From JAAFIW01 sp031414805 (GTDB taxonomy: Bacteria; Pseudomonadota; Gammaproteobacteria; Burkholderiales; Burkholderiaceae_C), in the NCBI GenBank assembly GCA_031414805.1, contig JANOQJ010000001.1, forward strand, positions 62,001-126,000: a stretch of 64,000 nucleotides of DNA, read 5' to 3'. Made by a program: the position numbers and the translations under genes. Positions 8,374 through 15,575 of the stretch are shown here, piece after piece. Under the pieces are notes generated by a model. That model worked only from the letters and a program-made list of their open reading frames with translations, did no database searches and was not told the origin of the DNA. Numbering within the stretch: the stretch's first letter is position 1; each line of letters begins with the position of its first letter.

Positions 8374-8937
8374 ATGTTGCCCGGCCTGGAGCCTGCTGAA
8401 CTTCCAGCAGATGCCATCGAAGTCGGGCGCATAGCCGATGCCTGGGGCATCAAGGGCTGGTTCAAAGTCCTGCCCTACAGCGCCTCGCCCGAGGCGCTTT
8501 TTTCTTCCAAACGCTGGTATTTGCTGCCCACCGAAAAAGGCCTGAAAACCTTTGAAGGCGCAGCTTTGCTGCGCGTGCGCGAAGCCAAAGACCACTCAGG
8601 CACGGTGGTAGCCAGCGCGCAAGAAGTAGATGACCGCACAGCCGCTGAAGCCCTGCGCGGAGCCCGCATTTTTGTGCCGCGCACCAGCTTTCCCACCGCC
8701 GCCACCGACGAGTATTACTGGGTTGATTTGCTGGGCCTGGACGTGGTCAACCGCGAAGGCGTGGAACTGGGTCAAGTGGCCGATTTGCTGTCTACCGGCC
8801 CGCAAACCGTGCTGGTGCTGAGCTTTGAGGCCGACGGCAAGCCGCAGGAACGCATGATTCCGTTTGTGGCCGCGTTTGTGGATACCGTTGATCTCCCAGG
8901 CAAGCGCATCACTGTGGACTGGCAACCTGACTATTAG
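8374..8937 (+). CDS. rimM: 16S rRNA processing / ribosome maturation factor RimM
   Basis: A 187-residue RimM. The N-terminal barrel begins at IEVGRIADAWGIKGWFKVLP (about residues 15-34) and the PRC-barrel part at EYYWVDLLGLDVVNREG (about 112-128). RimM binds S19 and helps mature the 3' head of the 30S subunit. It lies between rpsP and trmD; its TAG stop shares a base with a possible GTG start of trmD. Length and order are normal. Confidence 0.97.
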   Translation: MLPGLEPAELPADAIEVGRIADAWGIKGWFKVLPYSASPEALFSSKRWYLLPTEKGLKTFEGAALLRVREAKDHSGTVVASAQEVDDRTAAEALRGARIFVPRTSFPTAATDEYYWVDLLGLDVVNREGVELGQVADLLSTGPQTVLVLSFEADGKPQERMIPFVAAFVDTVDLPGKRITVDWQPDY

Positions 8938-8942
8938 TGTTC

Positions 8943-9689
8943 ATGCGGTTTGACCTGATCACGCTGTTCCCCGAGCTGTTTGCGCCGTTTTTCACCAGCG
9001 GCATCATTCGCCGCGCGTTTGAATCCGGCCAGGTGCAGGTGCACCTGTGGAACCCGCGCGACTATGCGGAAGGCAATTACAAGCGCGTAGACGACCGCCC
9101 GTTTGGCGGCGGCCCCGGCATGGTGATGCTGGCGCAGCCGCTGACTTTGTGTTTGGAAGCCATTCGCGCCCAAAGAACCGACGCTGCGCGTGTGGTTTTG
9201 TTTTCCCCGATAGGCCAGGTGCTCAACCACGCAGCGGTGGAGCACTGGTCTGGCAGCGCCGGTGCGGTGCTGGTGTGTGGCCGCTATGAAGGCATTGACC
9301 AGCGGTTTATCGACACCTATGTAGACGCGCAAATCAGCTTGGGCGACTTCGTGTTGTCGGGCGGAGAAGTGGCTGCCATGGCGCTGCTCGATGCCGTGGC
9401 CCGCCTGCAACCCGGTGTGCTGAACGATGAAGGCAGCCACCAGCAAGACAGCTTCAACCCGGCGCTGGACGGCTTGCTGGATTGCCCGCATTACTCGCGC
9501 CCCGAGCAGTGGCAAGGGCAGGGCGTTCCGGCACCGTTGATGTCGGGCCACCACGCGCAGATCGAGCGCTGGCGGCGTGACCAGCGCTTGCGCATCACGG
9601 TGCAGCACCGGCCTGATTTGATTGCACAAGCGCGCCAGGCAGGCCGTCTGACGCCTGTCGACGAAGCCACGCTGCAAAAAATAATATAA
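8943..9689 (+). CDS. trmD: tRNA (guanine-37-N1)-methyltransferase
   Basis: 248 residues from the ATG at 8943 (MRFDLITLFPELF); a GTG at 8937 overlapping the rimM stop is also in frame. The SPOUT knot residues are visible as DRPFGGGPGMVM, CGRYEGIDQRFID and ISLGDFVLSGGE, the known SAM and tRNA-binding loops of TrmD. The enzyme makes m1G37 and prevents frameshifting. Its last codons overlap the likely rplS promoter, so rplS can also be transcribed separately. Confidence 0.97.
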   Translation: MRFDLITLFPELFAPFFTSGIIRRAFESGQVQVHLWNPRDYAEGNYKRVDDRPFGGGPGMVMLAQPLTLCLEAIRAQRTDAARVVLFSPIGQVLNHAAVEHWSGSAGAVLVCGRYEGIDQRFIDTYVDAQISLGDFVLSGGEVAAMALLDAVARLQPGVLNDEGSHQQDSFNPALDGLLDCPHYSRPEQWQGQGVPAPLMSGHHAQIERWRRDQRLRITVQHRPDLIAQARQAGRLTPVDEATLQKII

Positions 9690-9690
9690 T
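9685..9690 (+). promoter_or_regulatory. Likely internal -10 element for rplS
   Basis: TATAATCGCGGGCTTTT starts at 9685, overlapping the trmD stop codon. It matches the motif upstream of rpsP and rpmB. A leader of about 120 nt without an open reading frame separates it from rplS. Confidence 0.55.
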
Positions 9691-9809
9691 CGCGGGCTTT
9701 TCTCGGATCCTCTACTGTTGCCGCCCTCCTCGTAATCGGTCAAGCCGGTCACTCAACGAATGGGCCCCTTGTGTAGCTCAGCACGATCCCACGTAACGGA
9801 AAAAGTCTC

Positions 9810-10232
9810 ATGAACCTGATCGAAACCCTAGAGCACGAAGAAATTGCTCGCCTGACCGAAAAGTCTGGCAAACCCATCCCTCCCTTCGCACCCGGCGACA
9901 CCGTGATCGTCAGCGTCAACGTTGTCGAGGGCACCCGCAAACGCGTGCAGGCCTACGAAGGCGTGGTGATTGCCAAGCGCAACCGCGGTTTGAACAGTGG
10001 TTTCACGGTGCGCAAAATCTCCAGCGGCGAAGGCGTGGAGCGTACGTTTCAAACCTACAGCCCGCTGATTGCCGGCATCGAAGTCAAACGCCGTGGCGAT
10101 GTGCGCCGCGCCAAGCTGTACTACCTGCGTGACCGCAGCGGCAAGTCGGCACGTATTAAAGAAAAGCTGCCACAAAAGCTCACCGCAGCCGACAAAGCCG
10201 CCAAAGCAGCTAAGGCCGCCACCGCAGCTTGA
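9810..10232 (+). CDS. rplS: 50S ribosomal protein L19
   Basis: A 140-residue L19 (MNLIETLEHEEIARL, FAPGDTVIVSVNVVEG, RKRVQAYEGVVIAKRNRG, VERTFQTYSPLI, RRAKLYYLRDRSGKSARIKEK). It has an alanine/lysine-rich C-terminal tail of about 20 residues, common in betaproteobacteria. L19 lies at the interface of the ribosomal subunits. It is last gene of the operon and is followed by a strong terminator. Confidence 0.98.
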   Translation: MNLIETLEHEEIARLTEKSGKPIPPFAPGDTVIVSVNVVEGTRKRVQAYEGVVIAKRNRGLNSGFTVRKISSGEGVERTFQTYSPLIAGIEVKRRGDVRRAKLYYLRDRSGKSARIKEKLPQKLTAADKAAKAAKAATAA

Positions 10233-10250
10233 TACCCGTTTGCGCTGTTT

Positions 10251-10289
10251 AAAAAACCGCCACCCGCCCTGTGCTGGTGGCGGTTTTTT
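10251..10289 (+). terminator. Rho-independent terminator of the rpsP operon
   Basis: AAAAAACCGCCACC and GGTGGCGGTTTTTT form a perfect 14-bp stem around an 11-base loop, ending in a T run 19 bp after the rplS stop. Confidence 0.9.
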
Positions 10290-10323
10290 CATGGCGCTGA
10301 GCCAAGCATTACCCATTTCCAGC

Positions 10324-11013
10324 ATGTCCACCCCATTCGTGAGCAAACTGCCGCCTTTTGACCCTCGCCAGGTACCCGTGGTGGGTGTTGACAGGCATCT
10401 GCCCGCGGTGCCGGCTGATGCGCTGCAGCCGCAAGCCCTGCGCCAGCGTTTTGTCACGCCGCCGCAGTGGGAGCCGGAGGTGTCGCTGGAGCGCAAATTC
10501 ATGGACCGGCCGATGGCTGATGCAGCGGTGCTGATCGCCATCGTGCTGCGTGACCAGCCCATGGTGCTGCTCACAGAGCGCAGCACACAGCTGGCGACCC
10601 ACTCCGGGCAGATTGCGTTTCCCGGTGGCAAAGCCGATGCCGATGACCGTGACCTGTCGCACACCGCCTTGCGTGAGGCGCAGGAGGAGGTGGGACTGGA
10701 CGATTCGTTCATACACATACTGGGGCATTTGCCCACCTACACCACCGGCACCTCGTTTGTGGTGACGCCCGTGGTGGCGCTGGTGCAACCCGGCTTTGCG
10801 TTGAGCCTGAACCCGCATGAAGTGGCGGATGCGTTTGAAGTGCCGCTGGCATTTTTAATGAACCCTGCCCACCACCATCGCCATGCCTTTGAGTGGGAAG
10901 GCCAGCGGCGTGAATGGTTTTCGATGCCGTTCTATGACGGCACCACCGAGCGCTTTATCTGGGGTGCCACGGCTGGCATGTTGCGTAACTTTTACCGCTT
11001 CCTGGCGGCCTGA
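10324..11013 (+). CDS. Nudix hydrolase, CoA pyrophosphatase type
   Basis: 229 residues from the ATG at 10324 (MSTPFVSKLPPFDPRQVPV). The Nudix box is seen as GGKADADDRDLSHTALREAQ followed by EEVGL, preceded by the TERSTQLATHSGQIAFPG block typical of the CoA-specific NudL/CoA pyrophosphatase group. That group cleaves CoA to phosphopantetheine and 3',5'-ADP. An ATG at 10291 is also in frame but touches the terminator. The gene starts anew after the rplS terminator and is followed by the cobD-like gene after 45 bp. Confidence 0.88.
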   Translation: MSTPFVSKLPPFDPRQVPVVGVDRHLPAVPADALQPQALRQRFVTPPQWEPEVSLERKFMDRPMADAAVLIAIVLRDQPMVLLTERSTQLATHSGQIAFPGGKADADDRDLSHTALREAQEEVGLDDSFIHILGHLPTYTTGTSFVVTPVVALVQPGFALSLNPHEVADAFEVPLAFLMNPAHHHRHAFEWEGQRREWFSMPFYDGTTERFIWGATAGMLRNFYRFLAA

Positions 11014-11058
11014 AACGGGCAGCCCAATGTCTGTAGCACGCGGGCTATCATCCCGGCC

Positions 11059-12159
11059 ATGAGTTTTTTTGCGATTCTCTTTGCGCTGTTGATCGAGCAA
11101 GTGAGGCCCCTGCCGCGTCACAGCGTGGTGCATGGCCTGCTGCGCAGCTGGATGCGCTGGGCCAGCCGTAATTTTGATGCAGGCAAGCCGCAACATGGCT
11201 GGATTGCCTGGGGCTTGGCGGTGGTACTGCCCACGCTGGGTGTATGGGTTGTTTACTGGCTGTTGGCGCTCTGGGTGGGCTGGCTTGCAGCCGTGCTGTT
11301 CAGCGTGGGGGTGCTTTACCTCACGCTGGGGTTTCGCCAGTTCAGCCACCACTTCACCAACATTCGCGATGCGCTGGAGGCGGGCGACGAAAACACGGCT
11401 CGTCAACTACTTGCCCGCTGGCAGCGCGTAGACGCCAGTCAGCTGCCCAAAAGCGAGATCGTGCGACACGTCGTGGAGTACTCGGTATTGGAGGCGCACC
11501 GCCACGTGTTTGGCGCGTTGCTTTGGTTTTCGGTGCTGGCGGCGTTTGGTTTTGGACCTGCGGGCGCGATGTTTTTTCGGTTGAGTGAGTTTGTGGCGCG
11601 GTATTGGCATGGCGAGGCCGGGCATGGCGGTGTCAAACTGCCAGAGAGCCAGATGACGCCCCTGGATTCGCAGGTACCAGACCAACCAGCGGTTGACGAC
11701 GGCTTGGTCAGCCCTGCCGTTCAGCAAGCTGCGCAGGCCGCTTGGCGCGTGATCGACTGGTTGCCGGCACGCACCACGGCGGTGGCGTTTGCAGTGGTCG
11801 GCAGCTTCGAAGATGCGATTGACTCCTGGCGCAATTACGCGCAGCGCTTCCCCGGCGACAACGACGGCGTGATCCTGGCGGCCACGTCGGGCGCCGTGAA
11901 CATGCGCCTGGGCGGTCAGGCTTTGAAAGCGGTGTTTTCGCCAGACAGTTCGCAGGGCTTTCGCGCTGATGCCATGCAAGCCGACGCGTCAATGCCGGGT
12001 ATTGCTGGCGCTGCGCAGGCCTCGGGTGGCACACAATCCACGCCCGGGCGCGAACCCGAAGTGGCTCACCTGCGCAGCATTGTGGGCCTGGTGTGGCGCT
12101 CGGTGGTGCTGTGGATGGTGCTACTGGCGCTGCTCACGCTGGCGCGCTTGCTGGGTTGA
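11059..12159 (+). CDS. CobD/CbiB-family membrane protein
   Basis: A 366-residue integral membrane protein starting MSFFAILFALLIEQVRPLPR. Hydrophobic segments lie near residues 45-100, 160-185 and 340-360. The central WRVIDWLPARTTAVAFAVVG matches the CobD/CbiB adenosylcobinamide-phosphate synthase family (WxxDxxPARLTA). No other cobalamin gene is nearby, and orphan CobD-like proteins of this type are widespread in Burkholderiales, so a B12 role is uncertain. A more distant resemblance to AmpE is possible. Confidence 0.75.
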   Translation: MSFFAILFALLIEQVRPLPRHSVVHGLLRSWMRWASRNFDAGKPQHGWIAWGLAVVLPTLGVWVVYWLLALWVGWLAAVLFSVGVLYLTLGFRQFSHHFTNIRDALEAGDENTARQLLARWQRVDASQLPKSEIVRHVVEYSVLEAHRHVFGALLWFSVLAAFGFGPAGAMFFRLSEFVARYWHGEAGHGGVKLPESQMTPLDSQVPDQPAVDDGLVSPAVQQAAQAAWRVIDWLPARTTAVAFAVVGSFEDAIDSWRNYAQRFPGDNDGVILAATSGAVNMRLGGQALKAVFSPDSSQGFRADAMQADASMPGIAGAAQASGGTQSTPGREPEVAHLRSIVGLVWRSVVLWMVLLALLTLARLLG

Positions 12160-12168
12160 AATCCAGCG

Positions 12169-13104
12169 TCAGTAGCGCTGCGGCTGCGAGAGCTGCTCAA
12201 ACAATTCACTATAAATTCTGTAGCGGCTTGAGCTTATTTTGCAAGGGCTGTCGGCCGATTTGGCATCTAAGTCGCTTATTTTCAGATTGGCCAGCACACC
12301 GCAGCCCGGCTCGTGCAAGTGCGTGCAGTTGTAAAACTTGCAGGCCTGCGCCTGGGCTTTGATGTCGGGCATGAGCTGGGCCAACTGCATGGGCTCCACG
12401 TGGTGCAGGCCGAATTCCTGAAAGCCGGGGGAGTCAATGATGGCGGTGGTTCGCTCAGGGTCAACCCAGTACCAGGTGGTGCTGGTGGTGGTGTGTTTGC
12501 CCGAATTCAGTGCTTGGGAAATTTCGTTGGTTTGCACCAGCGCGCCGGGAATCAGCGCGTTGATGAGGGTGCTTTTGCCCGAGCCCGACGGGCCGAGCAC
12601 CAGGGTGGTTTTATCTTGCAGTTGCTGAAACAGCGCGGCGTTGTCGGGGTCGCTGCTGTCTCTCAGGGCCAGGGGCAACACGGCATAGCCCATGTCGCGG
12701 TACGGTGCCAGCCGTGCCCAGGCGCGCTCAAACAAATCGCCCAGGTCTTTTTTGTTCAATGCCACCACAGCCTTGATGCCTGCCGCCTCGCAGGCAATCA
12801 GGGCCCGGGCCAATTGACTTTCAGAAAACTCGGGTTTGGCCGCAATTAGCACCAGCACCTGATCCAGGTTGGCGGCAAATTGCTTGGTGCGAATCTCGTC
12901 TTGCCGGTACAGCAGGTTGCGCTGGGGCAGCACTTTTTCGATGGTGCCTTCGTCTTGCGAGGCCAGCCAGAGCACCTGATCGCCCACCACCGCCAGGCTT
13001 TTTTTGCCACGCGGGTGGCAGATGCGCCGTTGCCCATCGGGCGATTCGACCACCACGTGCCGTCCGTGGGTGGCCACCACCAAGCCGGGGTGTTGGGTGC
13101 TCAA
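12169..13104 (-). CDS. rsgA: Ribosome small-subunit-dependent GTPase A
   Basis: A circularly permuted GTPase. An OB-fold N-terminus is followed by G4 NKKD, then G1 GPSGSGKST, G3 DSPGF and a zinc knuckle (CKFYNCTHLHEPGC). It helps late 30S assembly and hydrolyses GTP on the subunit. The start is uncertain: a TTG at 13104 gives the usual beginning (STQHPGLVVATHGRH), whereas an in-frame ATG at 13167 would overlap phhB by 59 bp and add residues unlike the family. An R65 repeat lies in frame in the C-terminal helix region and encodes DAKSADSPCKISSSRYRIY, which overlaps conserved positions of the family. Confidence 0.93.
   Translation of the reverse strand: MSTQHPGLVVATHGRHVVVESPDGQRRICHPRGKKSLAVVGDQVLWLASQDEGTIEKVLPQRNLLYRQDEIRTKQFAANLDQVLVLIAAKPEFSESQLARALIACEAAGIKAVVALNKKDLGDLFERAWARLAPYRDMGYAVLPLALRDSSDPDNAALFQQLQDKTTLVLGPSGSGKSTLINALIPGALVQTNEISQALNSGKHTTTSTTWYWVDPERTTAIIDSPGFQEFGLHHVEPMQLAQLMPDIKAQAQACKFYNCTHLHEPGCGVLANLKISDLDAKSADSPCKISSSRYRIYSELFEQLSQPQRY
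12208..12268 (+). repeat. R65 dispersed repeat in the 3' part of rsgA
   Basis: A diverged copy (TATAAATTCTGTAGCGGCTT, GAGCTTATTTTGCAAGGGCT, then GTCGGCCGATTTGGC). It is read in frame on the opposite strand within rsgA. Confidence 0.85.
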
Positions 13105-13108
13105 AGTG

Positions 13109-13441
13109 TCATGCCAACAACGCGTCGACCTGCGTGGCGCAGTCGAAGTCGGTGCTGGAGATTCCACCCACGTCGTGCGTGTTCCAGCGCACCACGCAGC
13201 GGTTGTAGTGCACCGACAGGTCGGGGTGGTGGTCTTGGGCGTGGGCGATGAAGGCCACGGCGTTCACAAACGCCATGGTTTCAAAGTAGTTGGTAAAGCG
13301 GAAGGTCTTCTCGATAGCCACTTGCGCGCCGTCACCTGTCAGTTTCCAGCCGTCAAGCAATGCCAGCTTTGCTACTATTTCTGTAGCTGCTTGAGCACGT
13401 CTTGCGTGGGCTGACCAGTCTTTTGGCTTGAAATCGCTCAT
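13109..13441 (-). CDS. phhB: Pterin-4a-carbinolamine dehydratase
   Basis: A 110-residue PCD/DCoH protein with the conserved core FNAVAFIAHAQDHHPDLSV-like segment, HYNRC and THDVGGISSTDF. It recycles the 4a-hydroxy-tetrahydropterin made by aromatic amino-acid hydroxylases. The first 25 residues (AHARRAQAATEIVAK) come from an R65 repeat read in frame and replace the usual N-terminus; the catalytic histidines are intact. It overlaps the M48 protease gene by 4 bp upstream (ATGA) and precedes rsgA, so the three genes look co-transcribed. Confidence 0.92.
   Translation of the reverse strand: MSDFKPKDWSAHARRAQAATEIVAKLALLDGWKLTGDGAQVAIEKTFRFTNYFETMAFVNAVAFIAHAQDHHPDLSVHYNRCVVRWNTHDVGGISSTDFDCATQVDALLA
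13370..13435 (+). repeat. R65 dispersed repeat at the 5' end of phhB
   Basis: CTATTTCTGTAGCTGCTTGA, GCACGTCTTGCGTGGGCTGA and TTTTGGCTTGAAATC. It is read on the opposite strand as the N-terminal codons of phhB. Confidence 0.85.
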
Positions 13442-14706
13442 GCGGGCACCTGTGAAGTCATTTTTGCCAGCCGTTCGGCAGCGCTGGGGTGCGAGTAGTA
13501 AAACTTGACGAACAGCGGGTCGGGTGTGAGTGTGGAAGCGTTGTCCTGGTACAGCTTGAGCAGCGCGTTGCCCAGGTGCTGGGTGCCGGTTTGGGCCACC
13601 GCATACGCATCAGCCTGAAACTCGTCCCGGCGGGAAAACTGGGCTGAAATGGGCGTCATGAACACGGTGAACACGGGGATGGCCAGCATGAACAGCAGCA
13701 GGGCCAGTGCGTGGTTGGGTACGCTCAGGCTGGGTTGCACGCCCAGGCCGGTATAGAACCAGGTTTGCGCCGACAGCCAGCCCAGCAAGGCAAAGCCCAA
13801 CAAGGTCATCACAAAGCTGGTGGCCATGCGTTTGATGATGTGTTTGTGCTTGAAATGCCCCAACTCGTGGGCGAGCACCGCTTCCATTTCTTCGTGGCTG
13901 AGCTTGGCCAGCAAGGTGTCGAAAAACACCACGCGTTTGTTGCTGCCAAAGCCAGTGAAAAACGCGTTGGAATGTGCTGAGCGTTTGCTGCCGTCCATCA
14001 CAAAAAAGCCCTTGGCGGTAAAGCCTGCGCGAGCCATCAGCGCGGCCACACGGTCTTTCAGGCTGGCATCGTCTAGCGGGGTGAATTTGTTGAACAGCGG
14101 CAGGATGTAGGCGGGCGCCAACCACATCATCAGTAACTGCCAGCCGACCATCACGCCCCAGGCATACAGCCACCACAGGGTGCCGCCTGCGTCCATCAAC
14201 CACAGCACCAAAGCCGCCAGTGGCAGGCCCAGCACCAGGCCCACGGCAATACCTTTGACCATGTCGGCCAGCCAGAGCTTGAGGGTGGTTTTGTTGAAGC
14301 CAAATTTTTCTTCAATCACAAAGGTTTGATACAGCGTACTCGGCAAGTCCAGCAAGCCGCCGATCAGCCCGAAGGCCAATAGCAAGGCCAGTTGCTGAGC
14401 CATGCCGCCATCCATCACGTCCAGCAAGGCCTGGTTCAGCGTGTCCAGGCCGCCGAGCAAGGTCCAGCCCAACAGCAGGGCTGTGCCAACAGCCAGCTCC
14501 AGCAGGCCAAAGCGCGCTTTGGTGACGGTGTAGTCAGCCGCCTTCTGATGGGCAGAAAGGGGCATGGTCTGGGTGAATGCAGCGGGCACTGCGTCCCGGT
14601 GCTGAGCCACATGGCGAATCTGACGGGTTGCCAGCCACAGCTTGAGCAGCAGACCGGCGAGCAAGGCCGCAGAAAAAATCAGCGAAAAAACAAGAGGAGA
14701 TGGCAT
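13438..14706 (-). CDS. M48-family membrane metalloprotease (Ste24-like)
   Basis: A 422-residue integral membrane protease. Helices occupy roughly residues 5-25, 65-90, 105-120, 150-200, 295-320 and 330-350. The zinc motif HELGH is at 280-284, and a third ligand is probable in the later FQADAYA segment. The N-terminal region resembles the Ste24/CAAX-protease N domain. Members of the family remove or degrade membrane proteins; the substrate is not known. It is first in an apparent operon with phhB and rsgA and is divergent from orn across 53 bp. Confidence 0.88.
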   Translation of the reverse strand: MPSPLVFSLIFSAALLAGLLLKLWLATRQIRHVAQHRDAVPAAFTQTMPLSAHQKAADYTVTKARFGLLELAVGTALLLGWTLLGGLDTLNQALLDVMDGGMAQQLALLLAFGLIGGLLDLPSTLYQTFVIEEKFGFNKTTLKLWLADMVKGIAVGLVLGLPLAALVLWLMDAGGTLWWLYAWGVMVGWQLLMMWLAPAYILPLFNKFTPLDDASLKDRVAALMARAGFTAKGFFVMDGSKRSAHSNAFFTGFGSNKRVVFFDTLLAKLSHEEMEAVLAHELGHFKHKHIIKRMATSFVMTLLGFALLGWLSAQTWFYTGLGVQPSLSVPNHALALLLFMLAIPVFTVFMTPISAQFSRRDEFQADAYAVAQTGTQHLGNALLKLYQDNASTLTPDPLFVKFYYSHPSAAERLAKMTSQVPA

Positions 14707-14759
14707 GGTGTGGCGAAGGTGAGGACGGGCAGTTTAGGCCATCGGTAACAATCCGGCGC

Positions 14760-15350
14760 ATGCTTGAAACCACATCCCCCGAAACCCCACCAGGTATCCA
14801 GAAATCCTTGCAAAAATCCGATCAAAACCTGATCTGGCTCGATTGCGAGATGACGGGCCTGGATCCCGACATCGAACGCATCATCGAAATCGCCGTGGTC
14901 GTCACCAGTTCAGACCTCGCCATCCGCATCGAAGGCCCGGTGCTGGTGATTCACCAGAGCGACGAGCAGCTGGACAATATGGACGCCTGGAACAAGGGCA
15001 CGCATGGCCGCAGCGGCTTGATCGACAAGGTGAAGGCTTCTACTCTTTCCGAGGTGCAGGCCGAAGAGCAAATGCTCGCTTTCGTCAGCCGCTACATACC
15101 CAAAGCCACCGTGCCCCTGTGCGGAAACTCCATCAGCCAGGATCGGCGCTTTCTGGTCAAGTACATGCCCAAACTCGATGCGTATTTTCACTACCGCAAC
15201 ATCGATGTGAGCACCCTGAAAGAACTGGCCAAGCGCTGGCGACCCGAAGCGTATGCCGCCTTCAAAAAGCAGCAAAAACACACGGCGTTGGCCGACGTGC
15301 ACGAGTCAATAGACGAGCTTGCCCATTACCGCGAGCACTTGTTCAAGTAA
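14760..15350 (+). CDS. orn: Oligoribonuclease
   Basis: 196 residues from the ATG at 14760. It matches E. coli Orn along its length: LIWLDCEMTGLDP (first acidic residues of DEDDh), HQSDEQLDNMDAWNKGTHGRSGL, PLCGNSISQDRRFLVKYMPKL, YRNIDVSTLKELAKRW and HTALADVHESIDELAHYREH (final His/Asp). It degrades 2-5 nt RNAs and pGpG to mononucleotides. The upstream extension to 14700 lies in the divergent promoter and is rejected. About 15 residues longer at the N-terminus than the E. coli protein. Confidence 0.95.
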   Translation: MLETTSPETPPGIQKSLQKSDQNLIWLDCEMTGLDPDIERIIEIAVVVTSSDLAIRIEGPVLVIHQSDEQLDNMDAWNKGTHGRSGLIDKVKASTLSEVQAEEQMLAFVSRYIPKATVPLCGNSISQDRRFLVKYMPKLDAYFHYRNIDVSTLKELAKRWRPEAYAAFKKQQKHTALADVHESIDELAHYREHLFK

Positions 15351-15356
15351 ACCGTG

Positions 15357-15575
15357 CGATAATCAAAGGCTTCGCGTAAACCCCAGGTCTGCCTGACGCG
15401 AATTTTTGTACATCTGCCTCACACACCGGCTCACTGAATGAGTCCGCCCAGATCAGGAAGCCAAGGACACTACCTTTGGCCAGACCCGATCAGCAGCGTC
15501 GTTTGATGGTTGATGTTTTTTAACCATGATCGACGGACGTTGTCCCCACGGGACACGTTGCGCGTGAGAGAAAAA
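15357..15575 (+). promoter_or_regulatory. Promoter and long leader of the DEAD-box helicase gene
   Basis: GATAATCAAAGGCTTCGCG at 15357 resembles the -10/discriminator arrangement of the ribosomal promoters. About 210 nt of untranslated leader follow, including the dyad TGTCCC-CAC-GGGACA at 15541-15555. Long structured leaders are common for cold-inducible helicase genes; regulation here is inferred. Confidence 0.35.

Noticed and set aside
12169..13167. rsgA start at the ATG at 13167
   Set aside because: It would overlap phhB by 59 bp and add residues not typical of RsgA; the TTG at 13104 fits the family better, though this is not certain.
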